This document shows, in pieces, positions 1 through 8,316 of a stretch of 64,000 nucleotides of DNA. This DNA is from Chloroherpetonaceae bacterium. GTDB taxonomy: Bacteria > Bacteroidota > Chlorobiia > Chlorobiales > Chloroherpetonaceae. The stretch lies in NCBI GenBank assembly GCA_028277445.1, contig JANQGG010000034.1, positions 62,001-126,000 on the forward strand. Direction: 5' to 3'. A program made the translations under genes and the position numbers. The notes under the pieces were generated by a model. That model was not told the DNA's origin. It searched no databases and saw only the letters and a list, made by a program, of their open reading frames with translations. Position 1 is the stretch's first letter; every line of letters begins with the position of its first letter.

Positions 1-2
1 TC

Positions 3-584
3 TATCCCCCGGATGAAAGCACGTTTGTGGCCGAGGAAAATATTATTGTCGGTAACGTGTCGTTTTATGGGGCAACCGGTGGCGAAGCTTATATCCGGGG
101 AATGGCAGGCGAGCGTTTTTGTGTAAGAAACAGCGGCGTTCGGGCTGTGGTGGAATCGGTTGGCGATCATGGATGCGAGTACATGACGGGCGGACGTGTG
201 GTGATTTTAGGCCATACCGGACGAAATTTTGCAGCCGGAATGTCCGGTGGTGTGGCTTATGTCTTTGATATGGATGGCAAATTTGAAAATCGTTGCAACC
301 AGCAAATGGTGGATTTGGATCCCTTGGATGATGCCGAGGAAATTGCCGAGGTTAAAGAGATGATTCAAAAACACTTTAACTATACCTCAAGCACAAAGGC
401 CAATCAGTTGTTGTCTTTATGGGAAGAGATTTTGCCGAAGTTTGTCAAAGTTATTCCAAGGGATTACAAACGTGCCATGGAAGCCATGAAGCGTGTCAAA
501 AGCATGGGTGTTGAAGGCGAAGATGCCATTATGATGGCTTTTGAAGAAAATGCGAAAGATGTAGCGCGGGTTAGCGGAAATTAG
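3..584 (+). CDS. gltB: glutamate synthase large subunit, C-terminal end (partial)
   Basis: This is the 3' end of the NADPH-dependent glutamate synthase alpha subunit; the reading frame is open to the window edge, so the start lies upstream. The visible part is the C-terminal beta-helix (GXGXG) domain, with repeated Gly-rich strands such as [17 protein letters not shown] and [17 protein letters not shown]. In the family this domain packs between the FMN synthase and amidotransferase domains and has a structural role. It ends 25 bp before gltD on the same strand, the usual gltBD operon order, so the two subunits are probably co-expressed for ammonia assimilation into glutamate. Identification is secure; only the length is unknown. 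Confidence 0.96.
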   Translation, partial: YPPDESTFVAEENIIVGNVSFYGATGGEAYIRGMAGERFCVRNSGVRAVVESVGDHGCEYMTGGRVVILGHTGRNFAAGMSGGVAYVFDMDGKFENRCNQQMVDLDPLDDAEEIAEVKEMIQKHFNYTSSTKANQLLSLWEEILPKFVKVIPRDYKRAMEAMKRVKSMGVEGEDAIMMAFEENAKDVARVSGN

Positions 585-609
585 TAAAAAGATAGTTCTT
601 ACAGGTATT

Positions 610-2085
610 ATGGGAAAACAAACAGGATTTTTAGAATACGATCGTGAGATTCCTCAGGATAGGGATCCTTCCAAACGCATACGCGACTGGGAAGAATTTC
701 ATCTTCCGATGTATAGAGAAGAGCTGGAAAACCAGGGCGCCCGTTGCATGGATTGTGGCACGCCATATTGCCATACCGGCATGATTTTATCGGGCGTTGC
801 CAGTGGTTGCCCGATCAACAATCTTATCCCGGAATGGAACGATTTGGTCTATAAAGGCTTGTGGCGGCATGCTTACGAACGGCTAATGAAAACCAATAAT
901 TTTCCTGAATTCACCGGCAGGGTTTGCCCTGCGCCGTGTGAAGGATCATGTGTTTTAGGTATTATTGAACCGCCGGTAACCATCAAAAATATTGAGTGCT
1001 CAATTATTGATCGTGCGTTTGAAGAAGAGTGGGTAGAGCCTCAACAACCTAAACTATGCACAGGAAAAAAGGTGGCTGTGGTGGGTTCCGGCCCTGCGGG
1101 CCTTGCTTGTGCGGCTCAACTCAATAAAGCCGGACATCATGTTGTGGTTTATGAACGCGACGATCAGGTTGGCGGGCTTTTGATGTATGGCATTCCCAAC
1201 ATGAAGCTTGATAAAACCGTTGTACAGCGACGCGTTAAGCTTATGGAGGCCGAAGGCATTGAATTTATCACTAATACCGAAGTCGGTAAAGATATCGCCA
1301 TTGAAAGCCTTCAAAATGATATGGATGCCATAGTGTTGTGCTGTGGCGCTACAATTCCTCGCGATTTAACCATTGACGGTCGCGAGTTAAACGGCGTCCA
1401 TTTTGCGATGGATTTTCTAACCGCCAGTACAAAATCGTTATTGAATCAAACGCAGCCAGAACTTACTGCAGAAGGCAAGCATGTTATTGTGATAGGCGGT
1501 GGAGATACCGGTACGGATTGCGTAGGTACATCGCTGCGCCAGAACTGTAAGGATGTGGTTCAGCTCGAAATTATGCCGAAGCCACCATTCCAGCGCGATC
1601 AAAGCAATCCTTGGCCTGAATGGCCCAAGATATTTAAAATGGATTACGGCCAGGAAGAAGCTGCGGCCATCCAGGGGGATGATCCCAGAGAATATTGCGT
1701 CATGACAAACAAATTTGTGGGCGATGGAAACGGTAATGTAAAAGAAGTGCACACCGTAAAAGGCAAGTGGATTACACTCGAAGACGGCCGCAAAACACTT
1801 AAAGTGATTCCGGGAACGGAAAAGGTGTATCCGGCCGACCTGGTGCTTTTAGCGATGGGTTTTATCGGACCGGATGAAACGATCCCAAAAGCGCTCAATC
1901 TTGATCGCGACGCCAGAAACAATGTTAAAGCCGATTACGGTAAATTTAAAACCAATGTGGATGGCATTTTTGTTGCCGGTGATATGCGTCGGGGACAAAG
2001 CTTGGTTGTTTGGGCGATTAACGAAGGCCGCGCCGCCGCCCGCGAATGCGACCGGTATTTAATGGGTGAGACGCAGTTGCCTTAA
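610..2085 (+). CDS. gltD: glutamate synthase small subunit
   Basis: This is the beta subunit (491 aa, normal length), which passes electrons from NADPH through FAD to the large subunit. The N-terminal cysteine clusters that bind 4Fe-4S centres are visible: C46, C49, C54 and C67, then C106, C110 and C114. An FAD dinucleotide fold follows (GSGPAG at about 159-164), then an NADPH fold (GGGDTGTDC at about residue 300), and a C-terminal FAD-contacting region containing VAGDMRRG. It follows gltB directly and should share its promoter. Nothing looks unusual. Confidence 0.97.
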   Translation: MGKQTGFLEYDREIPQDRDPSKRIRDWEEFHLPMYREELENQGARCMDCGTPYCHTGMILSGVASGCPINNLIPEWNDLVYKGLWRHAYERLMKTNNFPEFTGRVCPAPCEGSCVLGIIEPPVTIKNIECSIIDRAFEEEWVEPQQPKLCTGKKVAVVGSGPAGLACAAQLNKAGHHVVVYERDDQVGGLLMYGIPNMKLDKTVVQRRVKLMEAEGIEFITNTEVGKDIAIESLQNDMDAIVLCCGATIPRDLTIDGRELNGVHFAMDFLTASTKSLLNQTQPELTAEGKHVIVIGGGDTGTDCVGTSLRQNCKDVVQLEIMPKPPFQRDQSNPWPEWPKIFKMDYGQEEAAAIQGDDPREYCVMTNKFVGDGNGNVKEVHTVKGKWITLEDGRKTLKVIPGTEKVYPADLVLLAMGFIGPDETIPKALNLDRDARNNVKADYGKFKTNVDGIFVAGDMRRGQSLVVWAINEGRAAARECDRYLMGETQLP

Positions 2086-2234
2086 GCGGTTGTTCTAATA
2101 GTTTTTTTATAAAAGCTCTGACTGAAAGGTTGGGGCATCTTTTGTGAGATGGGAAGTTATTTTAATTTTGAATAAAGTTATTAACATTTCTAGAAAATTT
2201 AATAGCAGAATTTATGCTCCATTGAGCCAAATTA

Positions 2235-2450
2235 TTAATGGGGTTTTTCCAATATTCTCATCATTTCGATTTTGTTGATTACGAAATTGTTTGCTTTCGA
2301 AAAACCAATAAATAGTTGAGGTGTTTTTTCATTAAAATTAGCATTTGCATACCAAGCATACGAACGATCTTCTAAATCAATCCAGGTATTATCAATGATA
2401 TTTGCAGGTATTTGACTTACTAAATCTGGAGTAGAGTTATTTGTCAACAT
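2235..2450 (-). CDS. small hypothetical protein, doubtful
   Basis: An open frame continues upstream to 2498, but that longer start lies inside the terminator hairpin of the upstream psd-like gene, so I prefer the internal ATG at 2450 (71 aa). The protein is polar with several aromatic residues and has no signal peptide or recognisable motif. It could be a real small gene, read-through sequence, or the C-terminal scrap of a lost gene. No homologous family is recognised. It lies in the gap between gltD and the psd-like gene and has no clear ribosome binding site. Confidence 0.25.
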   Translation of the reverse strand: MLTNNSTPDLVSQIPANIIDNTWIDLEDRSYAWYANANFNEKTPQLFIGFSKANNFVINKIEMMRILEKPH

Positions 2451-2477
2451 ATAAGTAGCCTTTTCTAGCTTAGCTTT

Positions 2478-2511
2478 AAAAAACCAATAGCCACTCATAG
2501 CGGCTATTGGT
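2478..2511 (-). terminator. Rho-independent terminator of the psd-like gene
   Basis: A perfect 10-bp inverted repeat (ACCAATAGCC / GGCTATTGGT, 9-nt loop) starts just downstream of the psd-like stop codon. On the minus strand it is followed by six T residues, the standard intrinsic terminator layout. Confidence 0.85.
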
Positions 2512-2521
2512 ATAGTTTATA

Positions 2522-3679
2522 TTAAAAGTTAAATTGTACTTTAGTTGCAGTTTTTTTATTCATTGTACCTATCTCTTGTCCTTGAGGTATCCTTACTGCA
2601 GGGAATACGCCTTTTTCAAATAAAAGTATATTTAAAGAGCCTCCGTATTGGAAATAACCAACCTCCTCTCCTTTTACAATTGGCTGTGGAGTATCTCCCG
2701 AAGTGATTTTCTTGAATTTTGAATCAAAAATAACTGATGAAATGGTGTTTAACCCAACAGGAATCATAGCCACTTTTCCATATTCTTTGGTTTGAATTAT
2801 TAGATAACCTCTTCTAAAATGTTCAAAGATGCTATAGTCATATCCATAACCAACATCTCCATTATGAATCAGTTCAGGAAAATCTTTGATTCCAAAATAA
2901 ATGCCTGCTACGTCTTCGTTTGATTCAATTACCTTTCCGCTTACTGGAGAGTGGTAACGGTGATAAACTGTAGGCATTAAAATATTAGAAACAGCTGTTC
3001 CTCCTTCGAAGTAAATAGTATATTTTGATCCATTTAAAAGCTGATAAACGCTAAGTTCCTGCGTTTTAATACTTAAAGGTTTATTTACAGTAAGATTATC
3101 ATCAATCATATTAACTATTGCATCTGCTGGAGATACAACAACAGAATCATCATTTGGAGAGCTTACAGGTCTTGGTGTGATTAATTCTCTTGAGAAAAAT
3201 TGATTGAAGTTTTGATACCCTCCCTCTGGGATAATATATTTTGACATTTCCTCTTTGCCAATTTCGGTCATCCAATGCTTAACAAGTGTTTTGGATTCAG
3301 AAGAATCCATTTTCTGACCATTTAAGTCTACATAAATAGCAGTCATAAGATACCCTATTCCACCTGTTACAAAATTTAACCCATTTTGATTTTCGTAGTA
3401 AAGCCAGCTAAATTTTTGGATGTACTGTAATCCTGTTTCAAGATCAGGATTCCACTGATACCATTCTTGGAAGAAGTCACATAAATTATCTAATGCTTCA
3501 TCTTCAGGTTTATTCCACTCATATTCTACACTTGGATCCGTCTCTTGTGGAAATGGTTTTACGGTTTCTACGGCCTTTAAATACATTGTTCTGAAATTGC
3601 AGTAATCAGCGTTATACCAATTTCTAATTAATGAGATAAAATCATTAATACTATTAACTTTAAAATCTTTTTTTTCCAT
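2522..3679 (-). CDS. phosphatidylserine decarboxylase-like pyruvoyl enzyme
   Basis: This 385-aa protein resembles the long phosphatidylserine decarboxylase family members that carry an extra helical N-terminal region (about residues 1-150) before the catalytic domain. Catalytic-domain landmarks are NFNQFFSREL followed by RP, VVSPADA, YHRYHSPVSG and, near the C terminus, YFQYGGSLNILLFEKG. The GGS motif replaces the classical LGST. Its serine (S348) would be the self-cleavage residue that becomes the pyruvoyl group, leaving a small alpha chain of about 38 residues. In this family the enzyme decarboxylates phosphatidylserine or amino-acid-like substrates; which one applies here cannot be told. 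It is a single-gene unit with its own terminator, and it sits 40 bp downstream of a palindromic repeat shared with other accessory genes, which suggests acquisition. Confidence 0.85.
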   Translation of the reverse strand: MEKKDFKVNSINDFISLIRNWYNADYCNFRTMYLKAVETVKPFPQETDPSVEYEWNKPEDEALDNLCDFFQEWYQWNPDLETGLQYIQKFSWLYYENQNGLNFVTGGIGYLMTAIYVDLNGQKMDSSESKTLVKHWMTEIGKEEMSKYIIPEGGYQNFNQFFSRELITPRPVSSPNDDSVVVSPADAIVNMIDDNLTVNKPLSIKTQELSVYQLLNGSKYTIYFEGGTAVSNILMPTVYHRYHSPVSGKVIESNEDVAGIYFGIKDFPELIHNGDVGYGYDYSIFEHFRRGYLIIQTKEYGKVAMIPVGLNTISSVIFDSKFKKITSGDTPQPIVKGEEVGYFQYGGSLNILLFEKGVFPAVRIPQGQEIGTMNKKTATKVQFNF

Positions 3680-3718
3680 ATTAGTTATTATTTATGTGGG
3701 TTGATATTAAATTTTATA

Positions 3719-3815
3719 ACAGATAACATCGTGATAAACGAAATTTCGTTTATCGGGAGTATATGCTATACAATTTGTTCGTTTATTACGAAAAATAACC
3801 CGTAAGACGGGGGTA
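3719..3815. repeat. palindromic cassette-boundary repeat, copy a
   Basis: About 97 bp that align closely with 18277-18376, the region upstream of the Argonaute operon. Shared blocks include GATAACATCG, a near-perfect palindrome (GATAAACGAAA / TTTCGTTTATC), TATATGCTATA, TGTTCGTTTAT and AACCCGTAAGA. It lies 40 bp upstream of the psd-like start codon. See the findings for the attC-like hypothesis. Confidence 0.8.
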
Positions 3816-3914
3816 ACTAATGAAATGATTAGAGTTAAGTAAAAGTATAAACTTTTATAGAGTGTTCAAAACCAAAAATGGGAATTCTTTCTTATTCAAA
3901 GCATTGTTTTTTTA

Positions 3915-4448
3915 TTACTTTCGTTTAAATGTAAGTTGTACCAGTCCGCTCTTGTAAGATTTGCTTTCCACCAAATCAAACTTCGTCTCTTTTGATACGC
4001 CATTAAATAGTTGGATGCCTTCTCCAAGGATAATGGGAATAAGGGTCAGGATCATTTTATCAATCAGGTCGTTGTTGAGAAGCAGTGTGTTTATTTGACC
4101 GCCGCCAACCAGCCAGATATCTTTGCCGCGCTTAGTTTTAAGCTCTTTTACAAAGCCCGCAATATCTTCCGATATGAATGATACATACTCGGTGTTTTGG
4201 TACTCTTTTGAATGAGTGAAGACATAATTGGTCTTTTCAGGGTAAGGAAACGGGACATCAAACCCAAGTACCATTTTATAGGTGTTGTTGCCCATTAAGG
4301 TGGTATCAATGGTATTATAAAAGTCATGGTAGCCGTAATCTTCGCCAGGCGTCTCATACTCAGGATAGTGCAGCCAATCAATACCGCCATCCGACCGAGC
4401 GATAAAATTATCAAGGCTGGCTGCACTGTATAAAATCACTTCTCTCAT
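3915..4448 (-). CDS. dihydrofolate reductase-fold protein, RibD C-terminal family
   Basis: This 177-aa protein belongs to the stand-alone RibD C-terminal / YyaP-YwjB family with a dihydrofolate-reductase fold. Typical motifs are SLDNFIARSDGGIDWL near the N terminus, TTLMGNNTYKM, an FTHS block, the NADPH-binding loop DIWLVGGGQ (about 112-120) and LTLIPIILGEGIQLF. Members bind NADPH; most have no proven substrate, and some are selected as antibiotic-resistance or riboflavin-related reductases. It stands alone, with decayed PIN-toxin sequence just upstream. The fold assignment is secure but the reaction is unknown. Confidence 0.88.
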   Translation of the reverse strand: MREVILYSAASLDNFIARSDGGIDWLHYPEYETPGEDYGYHDFYNTIDTTLMGNNTYKMVLGFDVPFPYPEKTNYVFTHSKEYQNTEYVSFISEDIAGFVKELKTKRGKDIWLVGGGQINTLLLNNDLIDKMILTLIPIILGEGIQLFNGVSKETKFDLVESKSYKSGLVQLTFKRK

Positions 4449-4493
4449 AGCAAATTAGATGTCGCTTATAACTTAGCGAAAGCCATTAGATTT

Positions 4494-4596
4494 TTAGTTT
4501 GCTTTTAAACGCTGCAGATATTCAAATGGTGTCATGACCGGTATATCAGAATGTTTGTAATCTTTCTCATTGCGAGCTAAAATATTTGGCGATAAA
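4494..4596 (-). pseudogene. C-terminal remnant of a PIN-domain (VapC-type) toxin
   Basis: A short minus-strand frame ends with a stop at 4494 and reads ILARNEKDYKHSDIPVMTPF followed by EYLQRL. This matches the C-terminal signature of PIN_3-type toxins, in which an R-N-x-K-D-Y motif precedes a segment like IPVLSPEEFL. Everything upstream of about 4596, where a repeated intergenic element begins, is missing, so the toxin is a truncated relic. Confidence 0.55.
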
Positions 4597-4659
4597 CAAA
4601 CAGGTAATGACAAGAATAAAATCGTGCATTGAGCCTGCCGAAATGCCGATTTTGAAGAT
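4596..4659 (-). repeat. dispersed hairpin repeat, core copy 1
   Basis: Its reverse complement aligns over about 60 bp with 36690-36746 with few differences (TTCAAAATCGGCATTTCGGC, then GATTTTATTNTTGTCATT). The core ATCG..CATTGAGC / GCCGAAATGCCGAT folds as a hairpin and recurs inside both MITE-like elements. Confidence 0.75.
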
Positions 4660-4847
4660 CATGTTCCCTTCGGCACGCTCAGGGAACACTAATTTTGTCA
4701 TTAGTAACTTGTTTCAGCATCTCAACCAAATAGGCATTTTCTGAGACCCTGAAATTAATTCAGGGTGACCGATAACGTAAATGTGTCATTGGAAGAACTA
4801 TCAATTACTAACAAAGAGTATATCTCGGTGCGACCGATAATTCATTT
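4660..4847. repeat. non-coding stretch with two perfect hairpins
   Basis: No gene is visible. It contains a palindrome GTTCCCT / AGGGAAC (4663-4687, 11-nt loop) and a second one ACCCTGAA / TTCAGGGT (4746-4766, 5-nt loop). These resemble REP-type intergenic palindromes. Neither has the T-run of an intrinsic terminator. Confidence 0.6.
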
Positions 4848-5114
4848 CTAATGATTGTGCTCTTCATGGGTATGTCCATCTTTTTTATGGTCTTCATTTT
4901 TCACATAGTCCATTCCACAAACAGGGCATTTGCCTGCGTTATCACTCCCACTACCTATGCAATGCATTGGGCACACATAATCTGACGTGAATTCAGTTTG
5001 ATTACCCGTTTGTTCAGTTTTAGTTGTCTTGTTCGACGTATTACTGCACGAAGTGAGCGTTAATCCCATAGCTAATAATGCTATTAATACGAAGTTGAAT
5101 TTTGATTTTGTCAT
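4848..5114 (-). CDS. heavy-metal-binding lipoprotein
   Basis: This 88-aa protein has a lipoprotein signal (hydrophobic stretch ending LTSC, lipidated Cys at 23). A small heavy-metal-binding domain follows, with cysteines at 48, 52, 63 and 66 in the pattern CPMHC...CPVCGM, and then a His/Glu-rich tail (HTHEEHNH). The same CxM-type domain occurs near the N terminus of the CusB-like adaptor next door. It is probably anchored in the periplasm or outer membrane and captures copper or silver for the efflux complex. It is the last gene of the efflux operon, 185 bp after cusB. Confidence 0.85.
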   Translation of the reverse strand: MTKSKFNFVLIALLAMGLTLTSCSNTSNKTTKTEQTGNQTEFTSDYVCPMHCIGSGSDNAGKCPVCGMDYVKNEDHKKDGHTHEEHNH

Positions 5115-5188
5115 TGTTATAAAATTTAAAATGTGAATTAATAATAAATGATTATGTGGATTGATTTACCAATTTTATTCTGATGTGG

Positions 5189-5215
5189 TTTCAATACCCG
5201 CAGCTTGCAGTGAAG
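5189..5215. repeat. REP-like GCAGCTTGC motif, copy 1
   Basis: The motif TTTCAATACCCGCAGCTTGC recurs in degenerate form at about 14305, 34034, 36337 and, inverted, 39962. Complete members would be palindromic (CCCGCAGC / GCTGCGGG). This is a small intergenic repeat family of unknown function. Confidence 0.5.
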
Positions 5216-5299
5216 AGACAACCTAGATCAAAATCATAGTGAAAGACCAAAGATTATTCTTCACTTCTGGTGCCCTGTGGTTTGCTGCGCGGCAGTTCA

Positions 5300-7072
5300 T
5301 TACTTATGTATTGGTGCGTTTTTGAAATTTCTATGTATGGTATCCTGCACTATTCCGCAAGTGAGCATTTTTTCTCCGAAATAAGGATTAAGTATTTTCT
5401 CGTGTTTGCTGATCCATTCCGCTCCATGATTATCAAATGCCATTGGGCAATGCTGCACAAAGAATATATCGCTCACCACACCAAAAACGTTTAATGATTT
5501 TATGAGAGCCTGTGATAGAAAATCAAATTGTTTTCGTTGCTCTTCAATACCGCTTAGTTGAATGATCTTTCCACCATGCAATTGGAGCGCTTTTAATTGT
5601 TCCATCCAATAGATATGGGCTTTGTCCTTTACTAAGCTCATATCTACGTTATTCACAGCCTCTAACAAGTCTTTAGATTTCATGGCTGCTTGCTCGGCAT
5701 TGCTCTCCACCAAAGCGTCTTTCACGGGTAAATATGCATTAGCCACATTGGTGAGTTGCTTTTTAAACTCCAAAGGCGTATGGCTTGTATAATCGGGTAG
5801 ATGATGGGAATGAACGGCGTTTTTTGCCATGACATGTTTATTCATCATACTGGCTTGATTATTCAACTGTGCCGAAGCATCAATGACAAATGCACCGTTT
5901 GTGACGACTTCTTCTCCAAATGCTAGTCCGTTTATAACCGTATAGCCCGTTTTTGTGGCATCGCCAATTTCTATTTCTCTGTACTGGAAAGAAGGAATTT
6001 CGGTATCTGGCATTTTCACATATACAACAGAGCGCTCACCGGTCCATAGTACGCTTGATTTGGGAACAGTAAGATCAGTCGATTTCTTAGCGGTATTCAG
6101 CTGGCCGCTTATGAACATTTCAGGCTTTAACTTTCCGCCTGTATTTGTGACTTCTGCTCTAATTGTGGCTACTCTGGTTTGTGGATTAATGACAGGATTT
6201 ACAAAGGTGATGTTGCCAGTAAAGGTTTTATTTGGTATCGAAGGCGTAATAAAGCTAATTTTTCTACCTGCTCGTATCTTGGGCAAATCATTTTCATAGA
6301 CATCAAACAATGCCCAAAGAGTGTTTAAGTTCTGAATATGAAATAACACCTGGCCTGTGGTTAAATAATCGCCGACGGAAACTCTTTTTTGAGTGACTAT
6401 TCCGGAATGGTCTGCATAAATGTTAAAGGTTTCACGAATGGCTCCCGTTCGTAAAATATCCGACACAGTTTGGCTTCCTATTTTCCAGTATTTCAATTTG
6501 TTTTTGGCCGCGGTTAATAGCTTCGGGCTTATGTCTTTTATTTTTTGAGCTTCTAATAATTCTTTTTGTGCGGTGATTAATTCCGGTGAATAAATTGTAG
6601 CTACCGTTTGGCCTTTATTCACCTGCTCACCGGTGTAGCTAACAAACAGCTTTTCAATTCTACCCGGGATATGTGTAACCAAGCTTGCTGACCTGGTTTC
6701 ATCTGCCTGGATTTTACCATTAAGTTTAAGGGTCGCACCATCCGAAGCCACACCATTACCGACTATGGTTGTTTGAATATTGGCTAATTTGATAGCTTCG
6801 GCAGTCATTTGAAAGCCTGTTTCATGATCATTACTGGTTTGGCCTACACGTATTAAATCCATTCCACAAATCGGGCAATCGCCCGGCTCGTTTTGGCGGA
6901 TTTGAGGATGCATTGAACATGTCCATTGTTCGTCTGCTTTTGTTGATTTTATATAATTCGGTTGGTCATGTGAGTGACTGTTGCTTTCTTTAAACAACAT
7001 CCAACCGAGTAATAACCCTATTGCTAATGCAATGCTTGCGATGATATATGATTTATATTTTTTCATTTCCAA
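5300..7072 (-). CDS. cusB: CusB-like efflux periplasmic adaptor with metal-binding and DUF3347 domains
   Basis: This 590-aa membrane-fusion protein links the CusA pump to the CusC channel. Residues 10-27 form an N-terminal membrane anchor. Residues 50-73 are a heavy-metal-binding domain (C52, M54, C66, C69, M71). Barrel-sandwich and beta-barrel parts typical of RND adaptors follow (IPGRIEKLFVSYTGEQVNKG, SGIVTQKRVSVGDYL). The C-terminal 150 residues are a DUF3347 domain with HCPMAFDNHG and KMLTCG (C542, C572), giving a third putative metal site. It lies 5 bp downstream of the cusC-like gene. The His/Met/Cys enrichment implies Cu(I)/Ag(I), though Zn or other divalent metals are not excluded. 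Confidence 0.93.
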   Translation of the reverse strand: MEMKKYKSYIIASIALAIGLLLGWMLFKESNSHSHDQPNYIKSTKADEQWTCSMHPQIRQNEPGDCPICGMDLIRVGQTSNDHETGFQMTAEAIKLANIQTTIVGNGVASDGATLKLNGKIQADETRSASLVTHIPGRIEKLFVSYTGEQVNKGQTVATIYSPELITAQKELLEAQKIKDISPKLLTAAKNKLKYWKIGSQTVSDILRTGAIRETFNIYADHSGIVTQKRVSVGDYLTTGQVLFHIQNLNTLWALFDVYENDLPKIRAGRKISFITPSIPNKTFTGNITFVNPVINPQTRVATIRAEVTNTGGKLKPEMFISGQLNTAKKSTDLTVPKSSVLWTGERSVVYVKMPDTEIPSFQYREIEIGDATKTGYTVINGLAFGEEVVTNGAFVIDASAQLNNQASMMNKHVMAKNAVHSHHLPDYTSHTPLEFKKQLTNVANAYLPVKDALVESNAEQAAMKSKDLLEAVNNVDMSLVKDKAHIYWMEQLKALQLHGGKIIQLSGIEEQRKQFDFLSQALIKSLNVFGVVSDIFFVQHCPMAFDNHGAEWISKHEKILNPYFGEKMLTCGIVQDTIHRNFKNAPIHK

Positions 7073-7077
7073 TAATT

Positions 7078-8316
7078 TTAGTAGTCCGTTAATCTTTCAA
7101 TATTAAATTTTGCCAGGTGAGTTTGCGTAACGGCTTTTATTGCTTCTAATTCATACCTGTTTATATTGCTTTGCAATGTCATCAATTCATCAAACCTTCG
7201 GCCCTTGCCGCTGTATTCGGCCAATAATATGTTGTAAGCGCTGTTTGATAGTTCTATTTGTTTTTTAGCCAGTTCGTAGATCAACTTAGCGCTTTCATAA
7301 TCTGATTTGTAGGTTTGAATATTGCGAAGCATTCTATTGGTCAATTCTTCTTTTTGAAGGCCGTAGACTTGTTTTTTAAGTTGCTGTTCCTGTTCTACAG
7401 CAGCATACTTTTTCCGATAAATTGGAATAGAAACCACAATTTTAGGTATTAGAATATCTCTGCCGTTGTCAGCAGGAAAGGCATCGGTTCTGCCAGTGAC
7501 AAGGCTATAATCCAAACCAACTCCAAAAGTGGGTTTCCCTGATAAAGCATTTAAAGCAATCTCTTTATTAGCTGTCTCTATATTCCAATCCAGTTGCTTA
7601 ATTAATGGGTGGTTGGCTTGGATTTTCTTTTTGTATTGCACCAAATCATAGGCTAAGTCAGCCGGCGTTACCTGATTTGTATAGACTTGAATTATGGCGT
7701 TTGTTGGATTATTCAATGCTTCATTTATAGTAGCCCTAAATCTCTCTTTTTGTTCTTCAAGTAGTTGTATTTGCTTGTCGAGTTCTTCAATTTTTAATCG
7801 AACTGTAAGCACATCCGAAGCAATGGATTTTCCACTTTCAACTTTTGCCAGCGCCACCCTTTCTATGGTTTCGAAAATGCGGATATTCTTACGAAGAATG
7901 GCTTGCTTGGCTTGAAGCAAGTAGAGATTGTAATAAGCCGATTTTATGTTATAATCTATGTTTAATCTTACCGCTGCAATCCGCTCATATTTTGATTTTG
8001 CCATAGTCACCGCCACATCTTCCCTGGCTTTTAGGGTGCCAAACCAAGGGAACATTTGGCTTATTGAAACACTCAGTACTTGACTGCCCAATCTTGTTTC
8101 AGGCCTTAGTATAGGCACGCCAACTCCAACTGTTGGGTCAGGTAATTGAGTGACTTGTGGCGCTTTTTGTAGGGCAGCTTCGTGTTCTAACTGTACAGCT
8201 TTTAATTCGGGATTGTTTGAATAGGCTTTGCTTAGAAGGCTCTCCAATGACTGCCCTGGCAGTGTATTGGTAATTGCAAAGAAGCCAAGTAATATGAGGA
8301 TACATTTAGTTTTCAT
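7078..8316 (-). CDS. cusC: TolC-family outer membrane channel of the metal efflux system
   Basis: This 412-aa protein has a signal peptide (cleavage probably near NTLPGQ) and two repeats of long amphipathic helices that are typical of TolC/CusC outer-membrane factors (SLESLLSKAYSNNPELKAVQ at the start, a second repeat from about residue 230). It provides the exit duct for ions pumped by the RND permease. The start overlaps the end of cusA by 11 bp, so translation is probably coupled. It is shorter than E. coli CusC, as is usual for the Bacteroidota type. Confidence 0.9.
   Translation of the reverse strand: MKTKCILILLGFFAITNTLPGQSLESLLSKAYSNNPELKAVQLEHEAALQKAPQVTQLPDPTVGVGVPILRPETRLGSQVLSVSISQMFPWFGTLKAREDVAVTMAKSKYERIAAVRLNIDYNIKSAYYNLYLLQAKQAILRKNIRIFETIERVALAKVESGKSIASDVLTVRLKIEELDKQIQLLEEQKERFRATINEALNNPTNAIIQVYTNQVTPADLAYDLVQYKKKIQANHPLIKQLDWNIETANKEIALNALSGKPTFGVGLDYSLVTGRTDAFPADNGRDILIPKIVVSIPIYRKKYAAVEQEQQLKKQVYGLQKEELTNRMLRNIQTYKSDYESAKLIYELAKKQIELSNSAYNILLAEYSGKGRRFDELMTLQSNINRYELEAIKAVTQTHLAKFNIERLTDY

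Noticed and set aside
3719-3815. Canonical integron attC site
   Set aside because: The RYYYAAC and GTTRRRY core sites are not matched and no integrase gene lies in the window, so only an attC-like hypothesis is offered.
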